Source: CAMBRQ01 sp945870325
GTDB lineage: Bacteria; Bacillota; Clostridia; Lachnospirales; Lachnospiraceae
Assembly: GCF_050313795.1 (NCBI RefSeq)
Contig: NZ_JBNPMC010000014.1
Coordinates: 13,013-77,012, forward strand
DNA: 64,000 nt
Reading direction: 5' to 3'
The translations under genes were made by a program, and so were the position numbers. The notes beneath the pieces are model-generated. The model made no database searches, was not told where the DNA came from, and worked only from the letters and a program-made list of their open reading frames with translations. Below, in pieces: positions 44,097 to 52,770 of this stretch (position 1 is its first letter; every line of letters starts with the position of its first letter).

Positions 44097-44428
44097 CCAG
44101 GAATCCCCCCCAGTTTAGAAAGAGTTACCTCCAAAGAATGTCAGGCATAGAGGGCAGATGGGGCGATTCCATGCCGTAAAAGAGCCGTACAAGCCGTTAG
44201 TGAAAGAGAGGCAGAAAACCAGGATGAATTCTGTGCCACCAGCACAGAATTCAAGAATGTTTGAGCCTGAAAAATCTTCAGATTTTCTCCGGTGAATACA
44301 TTCGGTTCCTGATTTTCTGCCTCTCTTGAACTTACGGATTGTAGGCGACTGGCCCCGGTATGGAACCGCCCCATCTGTCCTCTATGCCGTACACCTTTAC
44401 CTAACTCTTAATAAACTAAATTCCCCTC
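43823..44428 (-). repeat. Long inverted duplication, left copy
   Basis: These 606 nt match 63075-63730 on the opposite strand with few differences. The other copy is about 50 nt longer because of an extra hairpin unit. The match includes all of element C and the spacer, and stops exactly at the pflA stop codon. Outside these limits similarity to the other locus becomes patchy (B versus E). Confidence 0.88.
44097..44428 (-). repeat. Structured Y-hairpin repeat, copy C
   Basis: Almost identical to copy D in reverse. On the minus strand: GGTGTACGGCATAG at the left, the island CCGTAAGTTCAAG, central stem AGAGAGGCAGAAAATCAGGA with its partner, and arm 1 with CGGAGAAAATC-TGAA-GATTTT. Arm 2 is TGAATTC.GTGC-TGGTG-GCAC.GAATTCA. 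After the central stem come CTAACGGCTTGTACGG and TGCCTGACATTCTTTG. It begins right after the pflA stop codon, so a pflA transcript would read straight through it. The 77-codon ORF in it is not credible. Confidence 0.87.
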
Positions 44429-45153
44429 TACCTCTCCAGAATCCTCTTCGCATTCCCCACCCGTTCTTTCGTTGGCGGTTCAATCCCTTCAAGCGGATAT
44501 TCCATCCCCAATTCTTTCCATTTGTATACACCCAGAGTATGATACGGCAGTACTTCCACCTTCTCCACATTATCAAGTGTAGAGATGAATTCATGAAGTT
44601 TTTCAAGATATTCATCCTTATCACTTCGCTCTGGCACCAGGACATGGCGAATCCATACCGGTTTTTGGATCTCGTTAAGATATCTTGCCAACTCCAGGAT
44701 ATTTGCATTGGTCTGTCCGGTCAATATCTTATGCTGCTCGTCGTCAATATGCTTAATATCCAGAAGTATCAGATCCGTATATTTCATAAGTTCCTGGAAT
44801 TTGTCAAAGAACGGTTCCTCTTTGGTGAATGGATTGCCACTTGTATCAAGTGTTGTATGAATTCCTTTTTCTTTAGCTTTCTTGAATAATTCTAATAAAA
44901 AGTCTATCTGTAGAAGTGGTTCTCCCCCACTGACGGTAATACCGCCCTCACTTTTCCAGTAAGAGCGGTATCTTAATGCTTTTGTTATCAGTTCATCCGC
45001 AGTATAAGGAGTTCCCGAATGCATATTCCAGGTATCCGGATTATGACAGAACTGGCAGCGCATGGTGCATCCTGTCAAGAAGATCAGATACCGGACTCCC
45101 GGTCCGTCTACAGAGCCAAAACTTTCCAAAGAATGTATATATCCTTTTGTCAT
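44428..45153 (-). CDS. pflA: Pyruvate formate-lyase activating enzyme
   Basis: PflA is a radical-SAM enzyme that makes the glycyl radical on pyruvate formate-lyase. The 241-residue protein starts MTKGYIHSLESFGSVDGPG and has the cluster motif LTGCTMRCQFCHNPDTW (near residues 28-44) and GGITVSGGEPLLQ near residue 74. I chose the ATG at 45153 (AAAGGAG upstream) over one 19 codons earlier. It follows pflB after 152 nt that hold short tandem repeats. Structured repeat C begins at its stop codon. Confidence 0.96.
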   Translation of the reverse strand: MTKGYIHSLESFGSVDGPGVRYLIFLTGCTMRCQFCHNPDTWNMHSGTPYTADELITKALRYRSYWKSEGGITVSGGEPLLQIDFLLELFKKAKEKGIHTTLDTSGNPFTKEEPFFDKFQELMKYTDLILLDIKHIDDEQHKILTGQTNANILELARYLNEIQKPVWIRHVLVPERSDKDEYLEKLHEFISTLDNVEKVEVLPYHTLGVYKWKELGMEYPLEGIEPPTKERVGNAKRILER

Positions 45154-45196
45154 AGTATTTGCTCCTTTATGATATTCAAACTCCATTTTACAAAAT

Positions 45197-45276
45197 CTTG
45201 ACCCCATCAAGCCTTAACTATTTGAAGTCTTGACTATACGAAATCTTAACTATATGAAGTTTTGACCAGACCAGAT
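45197..45276. repeat. 16-nt degenerate tandem repeat between pflB and pflA
   Basis: Five units in a row with exact 16-nt spacing: CTTGACCCCATCAAGC, CTTAACTATTTGAAGT, CTTGACTATACGAAAT, CTTAACTATATGAAGT, TTTGACCAGACCAGAT. The consensus is CTTRACTATATGAAGT. It lies in the pflB-pflA gap. No terminator hairpin is obvious here. Confidence 0.75.
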
Positions 45277-45305
45277 CATTTTATACAATAATCCAGTCAC
45301 ACAGA

Positions 45306-47558
45306 TTACATCTCAGCGTGGCAGGTTCTTGCAATAACGTCTAACTGCTGCTCACGAGTCAGGTCAATGAATTTAACCGCATATCCGGATACACGGATTG
45401 TAAAGTTCGCATACTCTGGCTTTTCCGGATGCTCCATAGCATCAATCAGTTTCTCTGTACCGAATACATTTACATTCAGATGGTGAGCGCCCTGTGCAAA
45501 ATATCCATCCATTACATTCACAAGGTTGTCTACACGCTCTTCGTCACTGTGTCCCAATGCGCCTGGGCTAATGGTCTGTGTATTAGAGATACCATCAAGA
45601 GCCAGCTCGTATGGCAATTTTGCCACGGAGTTCAAGGATGCAAGGAGGCCATTCTTCTCTGCACCATAGGATGGGTTCGCACCTGGTGACAGTGGCTCTC
45701 CTGCTTTTCTTCCATCCGGAAGTGATCCGGTCGCCTTACCATATACAACGTTAGATGTGATCGTAAGGATAGAAGTTGTAGGTTCAGAATTTCTGTATGT
45801 ATGGCATTTTCTCAGTTTATGCATAAATGTCTTCAGAAGTTTGATTGCGATATCATCTGCTCTGTCGTCATCATTACCATATCTTGGGAATTCTCCCTCT
45901 GTCTCAAAGTCAACTGCCAGTCCATTTTCATCACGAATTACTTTTACCTTCGCATACTTGATGGCGCTTAAGGAGTCAACTACATGTGAGAATCCTGCAA
46001 TGCCTGTAGCGAATGTACGTCTTACATTGGTATCGATCAGAGCCATCTCTGCTGCTTCGTAGTTATATTTGTCATGCATATAGTGGATCATATTCAAGGT
46101 ATCTACATATAACTTAGACAGCCAGTCCATCATTGCGTCGTAACGCTCCATTACTTCATCATAATCAAGGTACTCTGAAGTAATTGGCTTATAAGCCGGT
46201 GATACCTGCTGCTTTGTCTTCTCATCCACACCACCGTTAATTGCATATAACAAACATTTCGCAAGGTTCGCACGTGCTCCAAAGAACTGAATCTCTTTTC
46301 CTGTCTCAGTTGCAGATACACAGCAGCAGATACTGTAATCATCCCCCCATACCGGACGCATTACATCATCATTTTCATACTGGATAGAACTTGTGGTTAC
46401 AGAGATGAATGATGCATATTTCTTAAAGTTTGCAGGCAATTTCGGCGAATACAATACTGTTAAGTTCGGTTCTGGTGACGGTCCCATATTCTCTAATGTA
46501 TGAAGGAAACGATAGTCATTCTTCGTTACCATAGAACGTCCATCCATTCCAAGACCTGCCACTTCCAGTGTAGCCCATACCGGGTCACCTGAGAAGAGTT
46601 CGTTGTAAGAAGGAATTCTTGCAAACTTCACCATACGGAACTTCATAACCATGTGATCGATCAGTTCCTGTGCCTCAGACTCGGTAATAGTACCATTCTT
46701 CAAATCTCTTTCAATATAAACATCAAGGAAGGTAGATACACGACCTACACTCATAGCTGCACCATTCTGAGTCTTGATCGCTGCAAGGTATCCGAAGTAC
46801 AGCCACTGTGCTGCTTCTTTCGCATCTTTTGCCGGCTGGGAGATATCGTATCCATAGACGGCTGCCATTTCCTTCATCTGCTCCAGGGCACGAATCTGAT
46901 CAGCCACCTCTTCACGAAGACGGAAATCCGTTCCCTTCATGCCATGTCTTGCATAACGGTCAAAATCATAATGTTTCTTTTCAATCAGGAAATCAATTCC
47001 GTATAATGCAACACGACGATAATCACCAACGATACGTCCACGTCCGTATGTATCCGGAAGACCTGTGATAATCTTATTATGGCGCGCCTTCTTCATCTCT
47101 GGTGTGTAGATATCGAATACGCCCTGATTGTGTGTTTTATGGTATTTGGTAAATATCTCGTGTAATTTTTCACTTGGCTGATATCCATAAGTAGTACAAG
47201 CCTTTTCAGCCATTGTGATACCGCCATATGGCATAAATGCTCTTTTTAACGGCTTGTCTGTCTGAAGACCTACGACCTTCTCCAAATCTTTCATATCCTC
47301 ATCTATATATCCTGGACCATATGCAGTAAGACCAGATACTACTTCTGTCTCCATATCCAGAACGCCGCCTTTTGCGCGCTCCTCTTTCTGCAATTCCTGC
47401 AATTTGCCCCATAATTTACTCGTTGCCTCTGTCGGACCCTCCAGGAATGATTCATCACCTTCATACGGGGTGTAATTACACTGAATAAAATCACGAACAT
47501 CTACGGATTCTTTCCAGTTTCTTCCTGTGAATCCTGCCCACTGTTCAAAATGTGCCAT
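45306..47558 (-). CDS. pflB: Formate acetyltransferase (pyruvate formate-lyase)
   Basis: PflB converts pyruvate and CoA to acetyl-CoA and formate under anaerobic conditions. The 750-residue protein has the active-site cysteine pair in SICCCVSATETGKE (near residue 410) and the C-terminal glycyl radical loop RVSGYAVKFIDL (Gly near residue 725). GMDGRSMVTKNDYRFL also fits true PFL rather than a dehydratase homolog. Its activase gene follows. A good promoter with a Fur-like box just upstream precedes it. Confidence 0.97.
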   Translation of the reverse strand: MAHFEQWAGFTGRNWKESVDVRDFIQCNYTPYEGDESFLEGPTEATSKLWGKLQELQKEERAKGGVLDMETEVVSGLTAYGPGYIDEDMKDLEKVVGLQTDKPLKRAFMPYGGITMAEKACTTYGYQPSEKLHEIFTKYHKTHNQGVFDIYTPEMKKARHNKIITGLPDTYGRGRIVGDYRRVALYGIDFLIEKKHYDFDRYARHGMKGTDFRLREEVADQIRALEQMKEMAAVYGYDISQPAKDAKEAAQWLYFGYLAAIKTQNGAAMSVGRVSTFLDVYIERDLKNGTITESEAQELIDHMVMKFRMVKFARIPSYNELFSGDPVWATLEVAGLGMDGRSMVTKNDYRFLHTLENMGPSPEPNLTVLYSPKLPANFKKYASFISVTTSSIQYENDDVMRPVWGDDYSICCCVSATETGKEIQFFGARANLAKCLLYAINGGVDEKTKQQVSPAYKPITSEYLDYDEVMERYDAMMDWLSKLYVDTLNMIHYMHDKYNYEAAEMALIDTNVRRTFATGIAGFSHVVDSLSAIKYAKVKVIRDENGLAVDFETEGEFPRYGNDDDRADDIAIKLLKTFMHKLRKCHTYRNSEPTTSILTITSNVVYGKATGSLPDGRKAGEPLSPGANPSYGAEKNGLLASLNSVAKLPYELALDGISNTQTISPGALGHSDEERVDNLVNVMDGYFAQGAHHLNVNVFGTEKLIDAMEHPEKPEYANFTIRVSGYAVKFIDLTREQQLDVIARTCHAEM

Positions 47559-47602
47559 TGCGTTTTCTCCCTTCTCTAAGTTGTTTTACATTTTTCTCGC
47601 AC

Positions 47603-47631
47603 AGTATACCATCTTGTTAACAAAATATCAA
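47603..47631 (-). promoter_or_regulatory. Promoter of pflB
   Basis: On the minus strand TTGATA (47626-47631) is 17 nt from TATACT (47603-47608), about 45 nt before the pflB start. The spacer holds the palindrome TTGTTAACAA, which resembles half of a Rex operator. Confidence 0.7.
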
Positions 47632-47640
47632 TAGGCATCC

Positions 47641-47655
47641 TGATAATCATTATCG
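47641..47655. promoter_or_regulatory. Fur-like operator upstream of pflB
   Basis: TGATAATCATTATCG matches the 7-1-7 Fur box (TGATAATNATTATCA) at all but the last base. It lies 9 nt upstream of the pflB -35 box, a position from which a regulator could act. PerR and Zur boxes are related but fit less well (PerR TTATAAT, Zur CGTAAT). Confidence 0.6.
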
Positions 47656-47691
47656 TTTATCCCATTGTATTGAATTTTGTGCAATTCTCCA

Positions 47692-47780
47692 GTGGGGACG
47701 GGGGAAAACTCAAAATCCCCCGTCCCCAATTCAATTTGCCCTGTCCCTTTTTGAAATCCCCCTGTCCCTTTTCTAATTCA
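47692..47780. repeat. Small hairpin-plus-tail repeat, copy 2
   Basis: An 11-bp stem (GGGGACGGGGG / CCCCCGTCCCC, 47694-47727) with an A-rich loop is followed by a tail holding CCCTGTCCCTTTTTG and CCCTGTCCCTTTT. The layout matches the repeat at 36525-36624, with stem and tail differing in step (ACGTCCC and CTGTACCC there). It lies between the pflB promoter region and yajC. Confidence 0.65.
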
Positions 47781-47782
47781 TC

Positions 47783-47813
47783 AAAAAAGAGAATCCTTCT
47801 CCAGGATTCTCTT
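47783..47813 (-). terminator. Terminator after yajC
   Basis: On the minus strand AAGAGAATCC and GGATTCTCTT form a stem with a 7-nt loop, followed by TTTT. It lies about 40 nt after the yajC stop. Confidence 0.85.
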
Positions 47814-47854
47814 CATCATCTTACTCTAACCTTCCTATGCCAGGTACAGTCTGC

Positions 47855-48160
47855 TTACTCAGCAGATGCCTTCTCAACCTGAGCGATTGCTGCCTTCTGC
47901 ATTGGAATACGGCAGTTTCTGTTGCTTCCAAATTCTACGATTACGTCGTCATCGCTAATATCAATAATAACTCCATAAAATCCGCTTGTTGTCAATACGG
48001 TATCGCCTACTTCCATATCGGAAATCATTGATTGAACTCTCTTCTGCTCCTTTTTCTGTGGTCTGATAAATATGAACCAGAAGCCTCCGAAGATAACTGC
48101 ATATACGACAATCAGTAACGCCCAACTTCCTCCTGCGCTTTGTGCTGCTAATGTGTACAT
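47855..48160 (-). CDS. yajC: Preprotein translocase subunit YajC
   Basis: YajC is a small single-pass membrane protein associated with SecDF. The 101-residue protein has one membrane helix (residues about 10-30) followed by FIRPQKKEQKRVQSM and the beta-rich VGDTVLTTSGFYGVI, both family hallmarks. It follows tgt by 114 nt, a common Firmicute order (tgt-yajC). Confidence 0.95.
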   Translation of the reverse strand: MYTLAAQSAGGSWALLIVVYAVIFGGFWFIFIRPQKKEQKRVQSMISDMEVGDTVLTTSGFYGVIIDISDDDVIVEFGSNRNCRIPMQKAAIAQVEKASAE

Positions 48161-48274
48161 AATTAATTCCTCCTAAATATCTTTAAACACTATTGCTATC
48201 ATACACAATAATACAATTTTCATCAAGTAATTTTCTTGAATTCATTGTTTTTTTATATATCTTTTTCTTGATTC

Positions 48275-49408
48275 TTATATCTCCTGACCAGTTACTCCTG
48301 CGATTTTTCTCGCTTTATACTCCTTGTAGCGTCCCTCTTCAATCGCCTCTCTGATCTCCTCCATCATCGTATTGTAGAAATACAGATTATGCAGCACGCA
48401 CAAGCGCATTCCTAACATCTCTTTTGCTTTCAGCAGATGACGGATATAGGCTCTGGAATAAGTACGACATGCAGGGCACTGGCATCCTTCTTCAATCGGA
48501 CGGTCATCCAGTTCATACTTTGCATTAAACAGATTCAACTTGCCGTGATTCGTATATACATGTCCGTGACGTCCGTTACGACTTGGGTATACACAGTCAA
48601 AGAAGTCAACGCCTCTGTCGACCCCCTCCAGTATATTCGCCGGAGTACCTACTCCCATTAGATACGTCGGTTTATTCGTCGGAAGATGCGGCACAACTGC
48701 ATCCAGAATCCGGTACATCTCCTCATGGGACTCGCCTACAGCCAGACCCCCAATCGCATAACCATCCAAATCCAATTCTGCGATCTCCTTGGCATGACGT
48801 ACACGGATATCCTCATAGATTCCCCCCTGATTGATTCCGAACAACAACTGCTGCTTATTAATCGTATCCGGCAGCCCGTTCAGCCGGTTCATCTCCTTCT
48901 TGCACCGAACCAGCCACCGCGTCGTCCGGTCAACAGAATTCTCGATATAGTCCCTGTCTGCCACACTGGAAGGACATTCATCAAATGCCATGGCGATCGT
49001 AGATGCCAGATTCGATTGAATCTGCATACTCTCTTCCGGTCCCATGAATATCTTCCTTCCATCAATATGGGAGTTAAAATACACCCCTTCTTCTTTAATT
49101 CTTCGAAGCCCTGCCAGAGAAAAGACCTGGAACCCGCCCGAATCCGTCAGGATCGGCTTGTCCCAGACCATGAATCTGTGGAGTCCCCCCAACTTCTTCA
49201 CCACTTCATCGCCCGGACGGACATGAAGATGATAAGTATTAGAAAGTTCCACCTGTGTCTTAATCTCCTGTAAATCCGTGGTAGAGACAGCACCTTTTAT
49301 CGCTGCCGCCGTTCCCACATTCATAAATACAGGGGTCTCAATGACCCCATGTACCGTATGCAATCTACCTCTCTTGGCAAGGCCATCTCTCTTCACTAAC
49401 TCGTACAT
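48275..49408 (-). CDS. tgt: tRNA-guanine transglycosylase
   Basis: Tgt swaps the wobble guanine of GUN-anticodon tRNAs for a queuosine precursor. The 377-residue protein has LTDSGGFQVFSL (catalytic Asp, near residue 89), GGLAVGES near residue 226, and DFFDCVYPSRNGRHG near residue 265. The C-terminal zinc site CQCPACRTYSRAYIRH lies near residue 303. It lies between the L,D-transpeptidase gene and yajC. Confidence 0.97.
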   Translation of the reverse strand: MYELVKRDGLAKRGRLHTVHGVIETPVFMNVGTAAAIKGAVSTTDLQEIKTQVELSNTYHLHVRPGDEVVKKLGGLHRFMVWDKPILTDSGGFQVFSLAGLRRIKEEGVYFNSHIDGRKIFMGPEESMQIQSNLASTIAMAFDECPSSVADRDYIENSVDRTTRWLVRCKKEMNRLNGLPDTINKQQLLFGINQGGIYEDIRVRHAKEIAELDLDGYAIGGLAVGESHEEMYRILDAVVPHLPTNKPTYLMGVGTPANILEGVDRGVDFFDCVYPSRNGRHGHVYTNHGKLNLFNAKYELDDRPIEEGCQCPACRTYSRAYIRHLLKAKEMLGMRLCVLHNLYFYNTMMEEIREAIEEGRYKEYKARKIAGVTGQEI

Positions 49409-49462
49409 GACCTTCTCCTTATCTTTTACTTATTACTATATTCTTCTAATTACTATATTCTT

Positions 49463-51322
49463 TTAGAAATGACATACAACCGGTGTTCCCGCTGATATCA
49501 AGTCATACAACTGTGCCGCAACACTCGGTGGCAGATTCACACAGCCGTGAGAACCATTCGTCTGATATCTGGAACCTCCGAATGATGACTGCCAGTTCGC
49601 ATCATGGAATCCAATACCTCCGTTAAATGGCATCCAATACTTAACCGGCGTCTCATATTCATAAGTTCCATCCGGCTTCTTAGTACCTCGTAACACCTGA
49701 TCCTTCGCTTTATATGCCAAAGAATAGACTCCCTGTGGTGTCGCATTACCTCTATTCGGATTACCTGTTACAACTCCGGACTGCAGTACAACCTGACCGT
49801 TCTGAATAAAATACATCTGCTGATTCGAAAGATCAACCTCAGCATATGTGCCTCCCACGTCATTGCCTTCATGGCTTGCAGCACGGCTTGAATAGTTCGG
49901 CTCTCTGGTTACAGTTTCTGCATTCTGGATGTTCGCAATCAACGCATTATACTCTGCCTCCTGATCAATTCGCCATCCATAACTTCCACCTTCGATCGTA
50001 ACCGCATTACCATTTGCCGATGTAAATGTTCTCGTCTTGCCCTTGGTATCATACTTCTCTGCCAGAGATGCCACATAGGCCCTGACAGCACCTTCATCAA
50101 AGGTAACATTCATATCTGCATCAACCTTCACCCATTGAGAGATGGCTGCCGCATCCACAACTTCGGTGTATGGATTAAAATCATAAGTAACATTCGCTCC
50201 CAGATAACTGTTCATCGCATCAGTTGCCGCAACTACTTCCTGAGAATCCGATACGAATCTAGGCAGTATATAACATCCGCTATCCAACAGATTCAACTCC
50301 TGCTGGAATCCGTTAATTGCTTCTGCCACTTTCTTATTGAACACTTCTGTATTAATCTGCGTTCCTACAACTTCTGGCACGACTACAAACTGACCATCCT
50401 GGAATTCCGGATGTGCATCTACAGAAGCCACCTGATTCTCTTCCTTCATACAATCAAGCTTCGCGATGATATCCGCAAGCGCCGCTTCAGCATATTTCAC
50501 TCCTACTTCCGCTTCAATCTCCGGATGATCCCACAGTGATGTAATCCACAGGAAATTGTTCTGTTTCTTCACAAGTTTCTCCAACTGATCGCCTTCTACA
50601 TATTCCAAAGAAATGTCAGATCCATTGATCTTCTCCTGCCCTCCGTCAGATTCCTCCATCGTAAGAACATAATCAGCCACCTGCTGCTTCATATAATTCT
50701 CTACCTGGCTTACACTCTTAAGCGAGAAATCTGTATCATTAATCTTCGTATAAAACATAAAATGGCTATTGAAAAATACCGCCAATCCGACATATACAAG
50801 AAGCAGAACTCCCAAAACACTTCCTATTACAATCGCTGCTGTCTTCTTTCCCTTTCCGCCTTTTTTCCTTCTGCCTTTTCTTCCCTTACGTTCATCCATA
50901 TCTTCGTCTATCTCATCATCTGTCTCATCGTCTATCTCGTCGTCATACTCTTCCATGTCTTCATCCATGTCTTCATCCATCTCGTTTTCGTCATATTCAT
51001 CGTCATCTGTCTCATCGTCATCATCTATATCTTCGTCCGCTTTAACTTCTTCCATCATCTCATGCAGAAGTTCTTCGAACTCTTCTTCATCATAATCACT
51101 GTCTGCAACAGCCTCTACGTCATCGTATCCGCCTGCTTCAGCATGATTGTCATGAGAAGATATATCAATGCGATCAGCATCTTTTTTACGATTCTTCTTT
51201 TTCTTAGAACTCTCATTATCCTCATCCGTTTCTTTAAAAGCATCCGAATTGTTGATATCGTCAAAGATTTCTTTCATTGTCTCTTCAACAATCTCATCTG
51301 CCTTTTTGTCTCTATCACTCAT
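49463..51322 (-). CDS. L,D-transpeptidase with acidic N-terminus
   Basis: This 619-residue protein is predicted to cross-link peptidoglycan outside the membrane. Residues 1-160 are cytoplasmic and strongly acidic (Asp/Glu-rich from about 68 to 145), then a basic patch and one membrane helix (161-184). A PG_binding_4-type region (about 200-455) precedes the YkuD catalytic domain (about 490-619). The catalytic motif is HDANW ... GSHGCVNLP with Cys594 and His592. The long acidic tail is unusual in size; its role is unknown. Confidence 0.9.
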   Translation of the reverse strand: MSDRDKKADEIVEETMKEIFDDINNSDAFKETDEDNESSKKKKNRKKDADRIDISSHDNHAEAGGYDDVEAVADSDYDEEEFEELLHEMMEEVKADEDIDDDDETDDDEYDENEMDEDMDEDMEEYDDEIDDETDDEIDEDMDERKGRKGRRKKGGKGKKTAAIVIGSVLGVLLLVYVGLAVFFNSHFMFYTKINDTDFSLKSVSQVENYMKQQVADYVLTMEESDGGQEKINGSDISLEYVEGDQLEKLVKKQNNFLWITSLWDHPEIEAEVGVKYAEAALADIIAKLDCMKEENQVASVDAHPEFQDGQFVVVPEVVGTQINTEVFNKKVAEAINGFQQELNLLDSGCYILPRFVSDSQEVVAATDAMNSYLGANVTYDFNPYTEVVDAAAISQWVKVDADMNVTFDEGAVRAYVASLAEKYDTKGKTRTFTSANGNAVTIEGGSYGWRIDQEAEYNALIANIQNAETVTREPNYSSRAASHEGNDVGGTYAEVDLSNQQMYFIQNGQVVLQSGVVTGNPNRGNATPQGVYSLAYKAKDQVLRGTKKPDGTYEYETPVKYWMPFNGGIGFHDANWQSSFGGSRYQTNGSHGCVNLPPSVAAQLYDLISAGTPVVCHF

Positions 51323-51539
51323 TAACCTTACTCCTCTAATTAATTATCATACTTTTACATTATAATATGCCTATATCCAAAAGTACAGACAAAAATGTCG
51401 AAAAAATAATGAAGATTTCCTGAATAGATTCTAATTGCAGGTTTTCATTCTCTTCTATATAATAGGAGTATATGCTAATATATATCAAATAAATACTTTA
51501 ACATTTAAAAAGAATATCAATAATAAAGGAGACTTATAT

Positions 51540-52643
51540 ATGGCAGGATCAACTTATGGAACTTTATTTACGATTACAACCTGGGGCGAGTCTCACGGTC
51601 CAGCCATCGGCGTAATTGTTGATGGCTGCCCGGCAGGACTTGCTCTTAACGAAGAAGATGTCCAAAAGTTTCTCGACCGCAGGAAACCAGGACAGAGCAG
51701 ATTCACCACCATGCGAAAAGAAACAGATCAAGTAGAGATTCTCTCCGGCGTATTCGAGGGGCGAACCACCGGAACCCCGATTTCTCTCATCGTACGCAAC
51801 GAGGATCAACGGTCCAGAGATTATGGCAAGATCAAAGAGTGCTATCGCCCAGGACACGCCGACTATACTTTCGATTCCAAATACGGTTTCCGTGATTACC
51901 GCGGCGGCGGTCGTACCTCCGGGCGCGAAACGATTGGAAGAGTGGCTGCCGGTGCGATCGCATCCAAGATTCTATGTGAACTGGGGATCCACATTACGGC
52001 TTATACCAAATCCATCGGCAACATTGTAATCCCGGAAGAATCCTATGATTACAATTGTATCAACAACAACAGCCTGTATATGCCCAATAACGAATATGCA
52101 CAGAAAGCCTCTGATTATCTTATGGAATGCATCAAAAGCCAGGACTCCTCCGGCGGGATGATCGAATGCATCGTAGACGGTATGCCTGCCGGAATCGGCG
52201 AGCCTGTTTTTGACAAGCTGGATGCAAGCCTTGCCAAGGCCATCATGTCTATTGGCGCAGTCAAAGGCGTGGAGATCGGTGACGGTTTCCAGGCTGCAAA
52301 GTCCAGAGGAAGTATCAACAATGATTCTTTCTGCTCTCAGCAAGGAGAGATATATAAGAGAACCAACCACTCAGGAGGAACCCTTGGCGGTCTAAGTGAC
52401 GGCAGCCGGATTATCTTAAGAGCCGCTGTAAAACCAACCGCTTCCATCTCTCAGGAACAGGAAACGGTCACTACCAAAGGTGAGAACACGAAGATCGTAA
52501 TTACCGGGCGCCATGATCCGGTGGTTGTACCAAGAGCCGTTGTCGTAGTCGAATCCATGACAGCAATTACACTAGTAGATCTTCTGATGACCAATATGTC
52601 CTCACAGATGGATCATCTCACTAAGATCTATCATAGAGATTAA
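51540..52643 (+). CDS. aroC: Chorismate synthase
   Basis: AroC removes phosphate from EPSP to give chorismate, using reduced FMN. The 367-residue protein starts MAGSTYGTLFTITTWGESHG and has RPGHADYTFDSKYGFRDYRG (near residues 101-120) and GGRTSGRETIGRVAAGAIA near residue 121. I chose the ATG at 51540 with AAAGGAG 8 nt upstream; the longer frame reads into an A/T-rich promoter region. It is monocistronic; pheA, which uses its product, is 41 kb away. Confidence 0.97.
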   Translation: MAGSTYGTLFTITTWGESHGPAIGVIVDGCPAGLALNEEDVQKFLDRRKPGQSRFTTMRKETDQVEILSGVFEGRTTGTPISLIVRNEDQRSRDYGKIKECYRPGHADYTFDSKYGFRDYRGGGRTSGRETIGRVAAGAIASKILCELGIHITAYTKSIGNIVIPEESYDYNCINNNSLYMPNNEYAQKASDYLMECIKSQDSSGGMIECIVDGMPAGIGEPVFDKLDASLAKAIMSIGAVKGVEIGDGFQAAKSRGSINNDSFCSQQGEIYKRTNHSGGTLGGLSDGSRIILRAAVKPTASISQEQETVTTKGENTKIVITGRHDPVVVPRAVVVVESMTAITLVDLLMTNMSSQMDHLTKIYHRD

Positions 52644-52711
52644 GTAAATTCTCAGACCAGAACCTACAGAATCTGCCACCGGCAGTTCCCTTTGAACATA
52701 CGCAACGAATA

Positions 52712-52744
52712 AAGAGCGTCAGACTGCAGTATTCTGACGCTCTT
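52712..52744. terminator. Terminator between aroC and the uridine kinase-like gene
   Basis: A 12-bp perfect stem (AAGAGCGTCAGA / TCTGACGCTCTT) with a 9-nt loop lies between the two convergent genes. The preceding ACATACGCAACGAATAAAG resembles the flank of the terminator at 17515. Confidence 0.8.
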
Positions 52745-52770
52745 ATTATCACTAACTTTTTCATTCTTAC

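Noticed and set aside
44141..44374. 77-codon ORF on the minus strand in repeat C (starts MGRFHTGASRLQ)
   Set aside because: It has a 77-codon counterpart with 73 identical residues in repeat D, but only because the DNA is duplicated. It runs through both sides of the hairpin, has no ribosome site, and is absent from copies A and B, where structure but not reading frame is kept.
45197..45276. CRISPR-like array
   Set aside because: Units are contiguous 16-mers without spacers, so this is a simple tandem repeat. No cas genes or true arrays were seen in the window.
47614..47623. Rex operator in the pflB promoter (TTGTTAACAA)
   Set aside because: Only a compact 10-bp palindrome is present. The usual Rex site has two TTGTTAA-type halves separated by several bases, so I do not call it, though it may be worth testing.
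50762..51325. 187-codon hydrophobic ORF on the plus strand
   Set aside because: It is the antisense of the Asp/Glu-rich codons of the L,D-transpeptidase, which read as Ile/Phe/Val/Ser on the other strand.
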